Source: Roseibium algicola (GTDB taxonomy: Bacteria > Pseudomonadota > Alphaproteobacteria > Rhizobiales > Stappiaceae). From it: DNA of 64,000 nt. The stretch lies in assembly GCF_001999245.1 (NCBI RefSeq), contig NZ_CP019630.1, positions 1,674,001 through 1,738,000 on the forward strand, read 5' to 3'. Made by a program: the position numbers and the translations under genes. The notes under the pieces were generated by a model that saw nothing but the letters and a program-made list of their open reading frames with translations, had not been told where the DNA came from and made no database searches. This document shows, piece by piece, positions 16,765 to 25,410 of the stretch; positions within the stretch are counted from its first letter, which is position 1; every line of letters starts with the position of its first letter.

Positions 16765-18006
16765 CTATGCCCCGAACGGCAACCAAAAAACAGACCCCGG
16801 GTTCATGAAGTGCCCGAGTTTTTTCGCTTCCTGCGGGTGTCCTTGCAAATAAATGCCGCCAGCCCGGCTGGTTCCGCCTTCCAGGATGCAGGTGAGCGGC
16901 AATTGATCCTGATGAACCTTGAGCTCGTGCCGCAGCAGTTCGGCCAGCCTGTCGGTGAGCGCAAGCGCCACAGCGCGGATTTCGACCATCCGGTCGCGTT
17001 CGGCCTCTGCTGACAGCACCGTGTCCGGCTCGAGAATTTTCAGGACACCGGCGTCGAGGAACAGGGCCGCGTGGGCAGGATCGGCCGGCGGCGTCAGTGC
17101 CTCCAGTCCGGAGACTTCAAACCCGGCCCAGGCAAGAGGTTCGATCAGTGAATAAACCATCTCCTGGGCAGCCAGATGGAACGGCACAACAGTTCTCTCC
17201 GAAACCGCACCCCGCTGGTAATGCTCGAAGCTGTCGCCATAGACCATGTTGCCGTCGCCAGCGCCGCCGTCCCACAGCGGACAAAGCGATTCCAGCACGC
17301 GGTCGAGCAGATCCCTTGCCGAAACCACGCCATCGCTTTCCTTTGCCATCCGAACTGCAAGACGGCCTGGACGGGTCTCGTCCCCTTCTCCGAAAAGATC
17401 CGGCCGCAGGGCAAGCGCTTCACCGAAGCGTTTCAGATGGCGCTGCATCGCCTCGAGCAGGTCGTCATCCTCCCTTGCGTCCCACTGCAGGCCTTCGGAG
17501 AGTTCCATCCGGTCCATCTGCACGAGCGTCTGCGCATCGACGCGATAGGGATCGGTCATTTCACCGGAAAAGGAACCTGCCGCGAACATGTGAAAGGCGG
17601 CCAGTGCCGAAGCCTCCTGGCCGGTCGCCTCGGTCTCAGTCATCCTGTCCTCGAAAACCCAGCCCTCGGGGTGGCGGGTTTTCATGTAGGTACCCAGGAT
17701 GGCAAGGTCGGCTGCAGCGGCAAGCATTTCTTCGGCGGTTTCAAACCCGCGCGCATTTGCCAGCGCACCCCAGCGGTCGATGCCGCCGGCCTCGTAATTC
17801 CGCCAGATGCCATAGGGTGGAATGTGAAAATCCGGATAATTTTCCCGAGTTGTTTCAAGCACCTTGGCCAGGGCTGTTTCGAGCAGGTCCGGAACCGCTT
17901 CGACATGGGCGAGTTTGCCATCTGTGGCGAGCTTTAAAAGCTCATAGGCTTTTTCCCGAACATGCTGCGGCCGGAACAGGGACAAGGCTGGTTGGGTATC
18001 GGTCAT
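16765..18006 (-). CDS. DUF1688 (URC4-like) uracil catabolism protein
   Basis: This 413-residue protein matches the DUF1688/URC4 family as I know it, including PPYGIWRNYEAGGIDRW near residue 65, LGTYMKTRHPEGW, LDRVLESLCPLWDGG and the C-terminal GGTSRAGGIYLQGHP and PGSVFWLPFG. URC4 is one of the proteins of the URC uracil degradation pathway; its reaction is not firmly established. Adjacent upp supports that role. The ATG at 18006 begins MTDTQPAL; a longer frame to 18081 is open but unlikely. URC1, the GTP cyclohydrolase II-like partner, is not in this window. Confidence 0.85.
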   Translation of the reverse strand: MTDTQPALSLFRPQHVREKAYELLKLATDGKLAHVEAVPDLLETALAKVLETTRENYPDFHIPPYGIWRNYEAGGIDRWGALANARGFETAEEMLAAAADLAILGTYMKTRHPEGWVFEDRMTETEATGQEASALAAFHMFAAGSFSGEMTDPYRVDAQTLVQMDRMELSEGLQWDAREDDDLLEAMQRHLKRFGEALALRPDLFGEGDETRPGRLAVRMAKESDGVVSARDLLDRVLESLCPLWDGGAGDGNMVYGDSFEHYQRGAVSERTVVPFHLAAQEMVYSLIEPLAWAGFEVSGLEALTPPADPAHAALFLDAGVLKILEPDTVLSAEAERDRMVEIRAVALALTDRLAELLRHELKVHQDQLPLTCILEGGTSRAGGIYLQGHPQEAKKLGHFMNPGSVFWLPFGA

Positions 18007-18153
18007 GGAAATCGCCGGATCTGGAAAGGATTGTGTGAAAAGACGCTGCCCTCGCCTATCTGCCCACCATAACCTTGTCAAACCGGTTCGTCATTGGTCA
18101 TCATCTGTGTGATTTGAACCCAAGCCTTTCAACCATCCCACACCGGAAGTTTC

Positions 18154-19410
18154 ATGTCTGCCGTTGTCTCAATCGCTGCCCTTCTCGTCGGATCCGGACT
18201 GCTTTTGCTCGCCGGCGGCCTTCACGGCCTCCTGTTGCCGCTCGCCGGTCTCGCCAACGGCTTTTCCGATGCCTCGCTCGGTCTGCTCGGCACCGGCTGG
18301 GCAGTCGGCTACGTCAGCGGCTGTCTGGCCGTGCCGGTCATCGTGAAGCGTGTGGGCCATGTGCGGGCCTTCGGTGCGCTTGCCTCGCTGGCGGGCATCT
18401 CGGTTCTCCTGAACCTCCTGTTCATGGATGCCGCTGTCTGGATCGTGCTGCGGGCGATCACCGGCTTCTGCTTTTCCGGCGCTGCCATGATCGTGGAAAG
18501 CTGGCTGAACGAACGCTCGACCAGCGAAACGCGCGGGCGGATCTTCGGCATCTATACGATGATCAACCTGGGGGCAACGACCGCCGGACAGATGTTGCTG
18601 ACGCTTGGCGATCCGACCGGCTTCTTCTTCTTCGTTCTCGGTTCGATCATCTACTCGCTCTCACTGCTGCCGACAGCGCTGTCCACCGCCGCATCGCCCC
18701 AGCCCCTGACACAGGCGCGGCTGGACCCGAAAAAACTCTGGCGCAATTCACCGATCGCAGTGGTCGCGGTTTTCATGGTCGGCATTTCAAACGGGTCCTT
18801 CGGCACCTTGGGTGCGGTTTATGGACTTCGCATCGGGTTGGACGTACCGGAGATTGCCATCATGATGAGTTTGGCGCTTTTGGCCGGCGCAGTGGTGCAG
18901 ATCCCGGTCGGCATGCTGTCCGACAGGCTTGACCGGCGCCTTGTGCTGGTCGGTCTCGCCGTAACCGCCATGAGTTTCGGGTCCAGCCTGTCATTCTTCG
19001 GCGGCACCGATCCGACCCTCACGGTTCTTCTGATCGCAGGTTTCGGCGGCGTGGTCTATTCCATGTATCCGGTGATCGTCGCCCACGCGAGCGACCACGC
19101 AGAGCCAGGTGACTTTCTCAGGATCAGCGGCGGTCTTCTGCTTATCTTCGGGGCGGGTACAATGCTTGGACCGTTGCTCGCTTCGGGCTTGATGACCTTC
19201 ACTTATCCGGGCGCACTCTTCCAGGTGACGGCGGCAGCGCATCTTTCCATGATGCTCTTTGCCCTCTGGCGCATGCGTCAGCGTGCTTCGCTTCCGCAGG
19301 AAGACAAGTCCGATTTCGTGATGGCGGTCTCGACCGCGCAGATTACGACCCCGGAAACGGTAAGCCTCGATCCGCGCACGGAAGTGGACGAAACCGGCGG
19401 GGAAATCTGA
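18154..19410 (+). CDS. Major facilitator superfamily transporter
   Basis: This 418-residue membrane protein has about twelve hydrophobic segments and MFS hallmarks, with SWLNERSTSETRGRIFGIYT after segment 4 and MLSDRLDRRLVLVG between segments 7 and 8. The pattern is that of YcaD-like permeases. It is transcribed opposite to the surrounding nucleoside genes, between DUF1688 and adenosine deaminase. Substrate unknown; the location makes a base or nucleoside plausible but this is inference only. Confidence 0.88.
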   Translation: MSAVVSIAALLVGSGLLLLAGGLHGLLLPLAGLANGFSDASLGLLGTGWAVGYVSGCLAVPVIVKRVGHVRAFGALASLAGISVLLNLLFMDAAVWIVLRAITGFCFSGAAMIVESWLNERSTSETRGRIFGIYTMINLGATTAGQMLLTLGDPTGFFFFVLGSIIYSLSLLPTALSTAASPQPLTQARLDPKKLWRNSPIAVVAVFMVGISNGSFGTLGAVYGLRIGLDVPEIAIMMSLALLAGAVVQIPVGMLSDRLDRRLVLVGLAVTAMSFGSSLSFFGGTDPTLTVLLIAGFGGVVYSMYPVIVAHASDHAEPGDFLRISGGLLLIFGAGTMLGPLLASGLMTFTYPGALFQVTAAAHLSMMLFALWRMRQRASLPQEDKSDFVMAVSTAQITTPETVSLDPRTEVDETGGEI

Positions 19411-19453
19411 GGGGGCTTGACGCCATTACCTTCGGCATTCATCGCCCTTCTCC

Positions 19454-19495
19454 CCTCATTATGAGGAACCGCTTCAGCGGCGTCTCAGGATGAGG
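19454..19495. repeat. Interspersed palindromic repeat
   Basis: CCTCAT and ATGAGG form the outer arms and CCGCTTCAGCGG an inner hairpin. The form resembles a short palindromic element widespread between genes in rhizobia-related genomes. It lies between the convergent MFS and adenosine deaminase genes in a 225-base gap that otherwise holds nothing I can identify. Confidence 0.5.
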
Positions 19496-19635
19496 TTTTG
19501 GGGATGAGAGGGCGAGAGGCGAGAAAGCTCACTAGAGTTCTCGCTGAACCAAGCCAATGCGAAGCGACCTCGCCTGAAAAAAATCTGGCGTGCATTCAGC
19601 GTGCGGCGCATCCGGCATGTTGCAGAAGACCTGCC

Positions 19636-20640
19636 TCAACCCGTCGGCGCCTGCTTTGCGCTTTCCAGTCGTACAAGGAGCCTTTTGCGTGTGGGCTCAT
19701 CACAGAAGGCGGCTTCGATGGCCGTGCGGGTGACTTCCATCTGATCATCGAAACTCCATCCGAAGGTTTCGGTGACCGATGAATATTCCTTGCCGAGCGT
19801 GGTGCCGAAAAAGGGCGGATCGTCGGAGTTGAGCGTGATCTTCACGCCCTCCTTGCGCAGCATGTTGACCGGGTGGAAGCGCAGGTGAGTGTAGACGCCC
19901 AGAGCGATGTTCGACCCGGGGCAGACCTCCAGCACGATCTCCTCGTCGACAAGGCGCTTGACCAGATCCTTGTCCTCGATTGCCCGCACACCATGGCCGA
20001 GACGTTTCACACGCAGGAATTCGAGTGCCGCGGTCACACTGTCCGGACCGCCGAACTCGCCCGCATGTGCCGTCGTGCCCAGTCCGGCATCCGCCGCCAT
20101 GCGGAAGGCCTTCGCGAAATTGGCCGGGTGGCCGGAGCGTTCATCCCCGGCCAGGCCGAAGCCCGTGACCAGAGGATGCGGATTGCCGATCACTTCCTTG
20201 ATGACCCGTTCGACGGAGGCCGAACCGAAATGGCGTACACCGATCGCGATCATTCGGCCTTCGATGGCAGTGTCTGTCTTGGCGCGCTCGATCCCGGCGG
20301 CCAGTCCCTCGACATAGGAGCGGTAGGACAGGCCGGCGGCCTGAGCGTGGTCTGGCGAGATGAAGACCTCGCCATAAATTGCCCCTTCCGCCGCCAGCAT
20401 GCGGAAATAGGTTTCCGCAAGCAGGGCATAGTCCGCCGGTGTCCTGAACACCGAACTTGCAACGTCATAGGCTTTCAGGAAGGTGGTGAAGTCGGACCAG
20501 ATGTATTTGCCGTTACCGTCGAGGACGGCCGAAACATCCTCGCCGCGCTTGTCGGCAAGGCGCTTGACCAGGGTCGGTGGCGCCGCGCCTTCGATATGAC
20601 AATGCAATTCCGCCTTCGGTACCGTGATGGCGTCGCTCAT
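19636..20640 (-). CDS. add: Adenosine deaminase
   Basis: This 334-residue metal-dependent hydrolase deaminates adenosine or deoxyadenosine to the inosine form. Zinc ligands are visible in ELHCHIEGA (residues 11-19), TAHAGEFGGP, the catalytic HGVRAIED following RLG, and LNSDDPPFFG. The RLGHGVRAIED wording fits adenosine rather than adenine deaminases. It is the last gene of the nucleoside set, 121 bases after deoB across a stable stem-loop. Its product feeds purine nucleoside phosphorylase in the same cluster. Confidence 0.9.
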   Translation of the reverse strand: MSDAITVPKAELHCHIEGAAPPTLVKRLADKRGEDVSAVLDGNGKYIWSDFTTFLKAYDVASSVFRTPADYALLAETYFRMLAAEGAIYGEVFISPDHAQAAGLSYRSYVEGLAAGIERAKTDTAIEGRMIAIGVRHFGSASVERVIKEVIGNPHPLVTGFGLAGDERSGHPANFAKAFRMAADAGLGTTAHAGEFGGPDSVTAALEFLRVKRLGHGVRAIEDKDLVKRLVDEEIVLEVCPGSNIALGVYTHLRFHPVNMLRKEGVKITLNSDDPPFFGTTLGKEYSSVTETFGWSFDDQMEVTRTAIEAAFCDEPTRKRLLVRLESAKQAPTG

Positions 20641-20668
20641 GTCCCGCGGGTCCTCATTCGAGTGTGTG

Positions 20669-20717
20669 GCGGGCCGGTTTTCCGTCTTTCCGCAGAAAGG
20701 ACGGACGAGTGGCCCGC
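20669..20717 (-). promoter_or_regulatory. Nested intercistronic stem-loop between deoB and add
   Basis: Outer arms GCGGGCC (20669-20675) and GGCCCGC (20711-20717) enclose an inner CCGTC/GGACGG plus TTTC/GAAA hairpin with a CGCA loop. No T run follows, so it is more likely an mRNA-stability or processing element than a terminator. Confidence 0.5.
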
Positions 20718-20761
20718 GGTTATTGTGCCCGATTCACCGGATTGCCGGAATGCGGATGCGG

Positions 20762-21982
20762 CTACAGAAAACTCGTGCCGTTCGGCCCCACCGCAATGCC
20801 CAGATGATCGGCGATACTTTCACCGATATCGGCATAGGTCTTGCGACCACCGACGCTTCTGCCTTCGAGACCCGGACCGGTTGCGATCACCGGGACATGT
20901 TCGCGGGTGTGGTCCGTGCCACGCCAGGTCGGATCGCAGCCGTGATCTGCCGTGAGGATCAGGAGATCACCGTCCTTCATCCTGGCAATCATTTCCGGCA
21001 AGCGGCGGTCGAAATGCTCCAGTGCGGCTGCATATCCCGGAACATCCCGGCGGTGACCGTAGAGGGAGTCGAAATCGATGAAATTGGCGAAGATCAGGTC
21101 GCCATCGGCAGCCTGGTCCATGGCCTCCAGCGTCTTGTCGAACAGCTGGTCATTGCCTGCGCCCTTCAGCACCCTGGCAACGCCCTGATGGGCGAAGATG
21201 TCGGATATCTTGCCGACGCCATAGACCGTGCGTCCTGCCTCTGTCAGACGGTCGAGCAAGGTCGGCTCCGGCGGTAGCACCGAATAGTCACGCCGGTTGG
21301 CGGTGCGCTGGAAAGTGTCCGAAGTTTCGCCGACGAAGGGCCGCGCGATCACCCGGCCGATGTTGTAGGGATCGGCAAATTCACGCGCGATCTCGCAAAG
21401 TTCGTACAGCTTCTCCAAACCATAGTGTTCTTCGTGGGCGGCGATCTGGATGACGGAATCCGCCGACGTATAGAAAATCGGCTTGCCCGTGCGAATGTGC
21501 TCTTCGCCAAGTTCGGCAATGATCACCGTGCCGGAGGCGTGTTTGTCACCCAGGATGCCGTTGAGGCCTGCCTTCTCGCTGATCTTTGCAATCAGCTCTT
21601 CCGGGAAGGTCGGGATCGTTTCCGGAAAATAGCCCCAGTCGAAGCGCACAGGCACACCGGCGATTTCCCAATGGCCGGACGGCGTGTCCTTGCCGTTGGA
21701 AACTTCGGCAGCATAGCCCCACAGGCCTTCCGGCTCGCCATCGAAATCCAGGCCCGGCACGTCCTTGCCGGTGGACAGGCGCCCTGCCGCGCCCAGGCCG
21801 AGCCGGTCCATGTTAGGAACGTTCAAGGGGCCGGAGCGCAGACCGTCCTTGTCGCCCTCACCGGCTGCACAACGCGCCGCGATGTGGCCCAAAGTGTCGG
21901 CCCCGGCATCACCAAAGGCTTCCGCATCCGCGGCACCGCCGATACCGAAACTGTCCAGAACGCACAGAATTGCACGAGGCAT
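20762..21982 (-). CDS. deoB: Phosphopentomutase
   Basis: This 406-residue alkaline-phosphatase-fold enzyme converts (deoxy)ribose 1-phosphate to the 5-phosphate. Metal and catalytic motifs: [19 protein letters not shown] at the start with Asp ligands, [33 protein letters not shown] and [19 protein letters not shown]. The ATG at 21982 is set by GAGGAG six bases upstream; the earlier ATG at 21988 directly abuts that site. Product of deoA and of purine phosphorylase is its substrate, and deoC consumes its product. Confidence 0.96.
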   Translation of the reverse strand: MPRAILCVLDSFGIGGAADAEAFGDAGADTLGHIAARCAAGEGDKDGLRSGPLNVPNMDRLGLGAAGRLSTGKDVPGLDFDGEPEGLWGYAAEVSNGKDTPSGHWEIAGVPVRFDWGYFPETIPTFPEELIAKISEKAGLNGILGDKHASGTVIIAELGEEHIRTGKPIFYTSADSVIQIAAHEEHYGLEKLYELCEIAREFADPYNIGRVIARPFVGETSDTFQRTANRRDYSVLPPEPTLLDRLTEAGRTVYGVGKISDIFAHQGVARVLKGAGNDQLFDKTLEAMDQAADGDLIFANFIDFDSLYGHRRDVPGYAAALEHFDRRLPEMIARMKDGDLLILTADHGCDPTWRGTDHTREHVPVIATGPGLEGRSVGGRKTYADIGESIADHLGIAVGPNGTSFL

Positions 21983-22007
21983 GGACATCTCCTCAAATTT
22001 ATCATTG

Positions 22008-22051
22008 CCGGCCGGTTCGGCCGGAGAGGTTCCGGGCGACCATTCGCCCGG
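22008..22051 (-). promoter_or_regulatory. Paired hairpins between deoA and deoB
   Basis: Two back-to-back perfect hairpins fill the 84-base gap: CCGGCCG/CGGCCGG with a three-base loop (22008-22024) and CCGGGCGA/TCGCCCGG with a four-base loop (22032-22051). Neither has a T tail, suggesting RNA processing, stability or a translational control role rather than termination. Confidence 0.5.
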
Positions 22052-22066
22052 CACGCATTTTCCCGG

Positions 22067-23383
22067 TCAGGGCGCGATGCGCTCGACGACGCTCGGCCTG
22101 TCGATGACATCGGCTGCGGAGCCGATGGTGTAGGCTTTGCGCACCGCGACGGCTGCTTCTTCGGCCTCTGCCTCGGTTCTGGCATGGACAATCGCCAAGG
22201 GCGCATCCGCGTCCACCGTGTTGCCGACACCGGCAAGACTGGTCAGGCCGACGGACGGATCGATCACGTCTGCCGCCGCCCGGCGTCCACCGCCAAGCGC
22301 GACGACCGCAACGCCCACTGCCCGGGCATCCACACCCGTAACGACGCCGTCTTGTTCGGCGTAGACCGGCGCTTCCACCGACGCCTTGGCAAGATAAAGT
22401 TCCGCCTTTTCCATGAAGTCGGCAGGTCCGCCAAGCGCATGAACCATCTGGGCGAACTTCTCAGCCGCCTTGCCGCTCTGAAACGCTTCACGCATCATGC
22501 CGGCACCGGCCTCCGCATCAGCGGCGATGCCGCCGGAGGCAAGCAGTTCGCCGCCTTGTGCCACGGTGACATCCCAAAGGCGGTTGTCGATGGCCGTGCC
22601 TTTCAGAAAGTCGACAGCGTTCTGCATTTCAACCGCGTTGCCGGCGGCGGACGCCAGCGGCTCGTTCATGTCGGTCAGGAGAGCCGTCGTTTTCAAACCC
22701 GCCCCGTTCGCGACCAGCACCAGGCTTTCGGCAAGAGCACGAGCATCTTCAAGTGTTGCCATGAAAGCGCCCGTGCCCCACTTCACATCCAGCACCAGTC
22801 CCTGCAGACCGGCTGCCAGCTTCTTGGACAGGATCGACGCGGTGATCAGGTCGATGCTCTCCACCGTGCCGGTCACATCGCGGATGGCATAAAAACGCTT
22901 GTCGGCCGGAGCAAGGTTGCCGGTCTGGCCGATGACGGCACACCCGATCTCCTTGACCACCTTCTTGAACAGCAGATTGTCCGGTTGCGTCTGATAGCCC
23001 GGGATGCTGTCGAACTTGTCCAGCGTGCCGCCCGTGTGACCCAGGCCACGACCGGAGATCATCGGTACTGCAGCGCCACAGGCGGCAAGCGCCGGCGCCA
23101 GCATCAAGGAGACGTTGTCGCCAACGCCGCCGGTGGAATGCTTGTCCAGGATCGGCGCGTCGATGCCCGACCAGTCCATGACATCGCCACTGTCGCGCAT
23201 GGCGAGCGTCAGAGCCACCCGTTCGTCGACGGTCAGCCCCTTGAAGAAGACAGCCATGGCGAGCGCGGCCACCTGGCCTTCCGTGACCGAGCCGTCTGCC
23301 AGGCCCTTGACGAAGAACTGGATCTCCGCCGCGTCCAGCGTTCCACCGTCCCGCTTCTTTCTGATGAGTTCTTGCGGCAGCAT
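22067..23383 (-). CDS. deoA: Thymidine phosphorylase
   Basis: This 438-residue enzyme splits thymidine or deoxyuridine with phosphate to the base and deoxyribose 1-phosphate. It carries LPQELIRKKRDGG at the start, the phosphate-binding KHSTGGVGDNVSL near residue 84, SGRGLGHTGGTLDK, and DVKWGTGAFM. The ATG at 23383 has AAGGA at good distance. It follows deoC by 23 bases. Confidence 0.96.
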   Translation of the reverse strand: MLPQELIRKKRDGGTLDAAEIQFFVKGLADGSVTEGQVAALAMAVFFKGLTVDERVALTLAMRDSGDVMDWSGIDAPILDKHSTGGVGDNVSLMLAPALAACGAAVPMISGRGLGHTGGTLDKFDSIPGYQTQPDNLLFKKVVKEIGCAVIGQTGNLAPADKRFYAIRDVTGTVESIDLITASILSKKLAAGLQGLVLDVKWGTGAFMATLEDARALAESLVLVANGAGLKTTALLTDMNEPLASAAGNAVEMQNAVDFLKGTAIDNRLWDVTVAQGGELLASGGIAADAEAGAGMMREAFQSGKAAEKFAQMVHALGGPADFMEKAELYLAKASVEAPVYAEQDGVVTGVDARAVGVAVVALGGGRRAAADVIDPSVGLTSLAGVGNTVDADAPLAIVHARTEAEAEEAAVAVRKAYTIGSAADVIDRPSVVERIAP

Positions 23384-23406
23384 TTGTTGTCCTTCTTGAA
23401 GCCGTC

Positions 23407-24189
23407 TCAATAGCCGTGGTGGGAGTGGTCCACGATTTCCTGGCCCTCGATCGTCGAGATCAGGGCATCCAGAAGACCACTGGCACCAAAGCGGAACGTG
23501 TGTGCCGATACCCAGTTCTGGCCCATGATCTTGTCGGCAAGCGCCAGGTAGGCAGCCGCGTCCTCGGCGGTGCGGATACCACCGGCCGGCTTGAAGCCGA
23601 TCACACGCTCGGCGTTGTCGCGGCGGGCCTCCTCGATCGCGGTCAGCATGATTTCGGCTGCTTCCAGCGTTGCGTTGACGGCAACCTTGCCGGTCGAAGT
23701 CTTGATGAAATCCGCACCAGCCCCAATGGCAATGTTGGAGGCCGCGTGGATCAGCAACGGATCCTTGATTTCACCCGTTTCCAGGATGACCTTGAGCAGT
23801 GCCGGTTCCGGAATGGCCGCCTTCACGCGGATGATCTGCTCTTCCGCAAAGCCCTTGCGGCCAGCGCAGAAAGCCTTGTAGGGCATGACCAGATCGATCT
23901 CGTCGGCTCCATCGGCAAGTGCCTGCTTCGTCTCGGCCAGGACGGCTTCCGTATCTTCGCCACCTTCAGGGAAGTTGACCACGGTCGCCACTTTCACGCC
24001 CGTGCCGGTCAGTTCCTGCGCGGCCTGCGCCACGAACCGCGGCCAGACACAGACAGCCGCAACCGACCCGTGATCCGTCACGGTCCGTCCGGTCAGCTTG
24101 GAAATATCCGCCGCCGTGCAGTCGTCGTTGAGGTTGGTCAGGTCGACGAGCCCGAGGGCCCGTTTGGCGTGTTCGATCATGTCAGTCAT
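23407..24189 (-). CDS. deoC: Deoxyribose-phosphate aldolase
   Basis: This 260-residue class I aldolase splits 2-deoxyribose 5-phosphate into glyceraldehyde 3-phosphate and acetaldehyde. It has LVDLTNLNDDCT, KVATVVNFPEGG, the DEIDLVMPYKAF stretch, the Schiff-base lysine in GADFIKTSTGK and the second lysine in VIGFKPAGGIRT. Its ATGA overlaps the purine phosphorylase stop, and AAGGAG precedes the start, implying coupled translation. Confidence 0.96.
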   Translation of the reverse strand: MTDMIEHAKRALGLVDLTNLNDDCTAADISKLTGRTVTDHGSVAAVCVWPRFVAQAAQELTGTGVKVATVVNFPEGGEDTEAVLAETKQALADGADEIDLVMPYKAFCAGRKGFAEEQIIRVKAAIPEPALLKVILETGEIKDPLLIHAASNIAIGAGADFIKTSTGKVAVNATLEAAEIMLTAIEEARRDNAERVIGFKPAGGIRTAEDAAAYLALADKIMGQNWVSAHTFRFGASGLLDALISTIEGQEIVDHSHHGY

Positions 24190-24995
24190 TGGCCGATCTC
24201 CTTCACGAATGCCCGCACCAGCTGTTTCATGCGTTCCATGCCCTGCAAGGCAACGGACTTGGTTTCGTCGTGAGACAGCGCGTGCGTCTGCATGCCTGCG
24301 CCGTAATTGGTGATAATCGACATGGCCGCGACGCGCATACCCAGAAACCTGGCCATGATGACTTCCGGCACGGTTGACATGCCAACCGCATCCGCACCCA
24401 GTGTCTTGGCCATGCGGATTTCGGCAGGCGTCTCGAAAGATGGGCCGGAGAACCACATGTAAACGCCCTCGGCGACCGGATCGCCGGTTTCCTCGGCGAC
24501 TTTCTTCATCGCCGCACGCAAGTCCGCATCGTAGGCGGTGCTCATGTCGAGGAAGCGCTTTTCGTCCTCTTCACCGATCAGCGGGTTCATGCCCGACCAG
24601 TTGATGTGGTCGGAAATCAGCATGGGCGAGCCGGGAGCAACTTCCTGGCGCAGGGAACCAGCCGCATTGGTTGCCAGCAGGATCTCGCAGCCGAGCTCCT
24701 TCAGCGTTTCCACCGGCGTGCGCATGACCGTCGGATCACCGCCCTCGTAATAATGGGCCCGGCCCGACAGGATCACCACCGGTACACCGGACAGCGTGCC
24801 GGCAACCAGCTCGCTGGAATGGGACGTGACGGTGGAGACCGGAAATTCGGTCAGATGCGAATAGGGAATGCGAACAGCGTCCTCGACTTCCTCGGCGAGC
24901 GCGCCGAGGCCGGAGCCGAGGATCATGCCAATCTTGTACGAGCCCTCCCGGGCTGCGCGGACGATCTCCGCGCATTCACGGCCGAAACCACTCAT
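24186..24995 (-). CDS. Purine nucleoside phosphorylase (trimeric class)
   Basis: This 269-residue enzyme splits inosine and guanosine and their deoxy forms. Motifs seen are MILGSGLGALAEE, TSHSSELVAGTLSG, SGRAHYYEGGDP, ATNAAGSL, YMWFSGPSFETPAE and VGMSTVPEVIMA. These belong to the trimeric (NP-II, PunA/XapA-like) class, not the hexameric DeoD class. It lies 16 bases after cdd. Confidence 0.94.
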   Translation of the reverse strand: MSGFGRECAEIVRAAREGSYKIGMILGSGLGALAEEVEDAVRIPYSHLTEFPVSTVTSHSSELVAGTLSGVPVVILSGRAHYYEGGDPTVMRTPVETLKELGCEILLATNAAGSLRQEVAPGSPMLISDHINWSGMNPLIGEEDEKRFLDMSTAYDADLRAAMKKVAEETGDPVAEGVYMWFSGPSFETPAEIRMAKTLGADAVGMSTVPEVIMARFLGMRVAAMSIITNYGAGMQTHALSHDETKSVALQGMERMKQLVRAFVKEIGQ

Positions 24996-25011
24996 TGTGG
25001 GTCAGTCCTTC

Positions 25012-25410
25012 TTATTTTGACGTGTATTCCAGTTCGAAGGCGGCAGGCAGCAGCTCATCCATCGTGAAGCTGCGCCGGATACCGTCGAGATCCGCGACAT
25101 GGACAACCAGATCGTCCGTGCCGAATTCCTTCAGACGCTGGCGGCACATGCCGCACGGCGTGCACAGGGCCGCATCGCCAATGACGACGGCTTCCGCAAT
25201 TTCGCGGTAACCGGCGGCAATCATGGCGCTGACCGCCCCACCTTCTGCACAAACGCTCACCGGGTAGGAAGCGTTCTCCACATTGCAGCCGATGAAAACA
25301 GTGCCGTCCGGTGCACGCAAGGCCGCGCCGACCAGGAAGTTTGAATAGGGTGCATATGCGTTTTCACGAACCGCTTTTGCGGCCTCGAACAACGCGTCCA
25401 GATCGCTCAT
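25012..25410 (-). CDS. cdd: Cytidine deaminase
   Basis: This 132-residue zinc enzyme deaminates cytidine and deoxycytidine. It shows YAPYSNFLVGAAL, NVENASYPVSVCAEGGA with the zinc Cys and catalytic Glu, and PCGMCRQRLKEF with the second zinc pair. Length matches the small homotetrameric type. The ATG overlaps the preceding permease stop as ATGA. Deaminated product is fed to a phosphorylase in the cluster. Confidence 0.96.
   Translation of the reverse strand: MSDLDALFEAAKAVRENAYAPYSNFLVGAALRAPDGTVFIGCNVENASYPVSVCAEGGAVSAMIAAGYREIAEAVVIGDAALCTPCGMCRQRLKEFGTDDLVVHVADLDGIRRSFTMDELLPAAFELEYTSK

Noticed and set aside
21425..23413. 662-codon plus-strand frame across deoB and deoA
   Set aside because: Both genes on the other strand have full motif sets; the plus frame is a codon-bias shadow.
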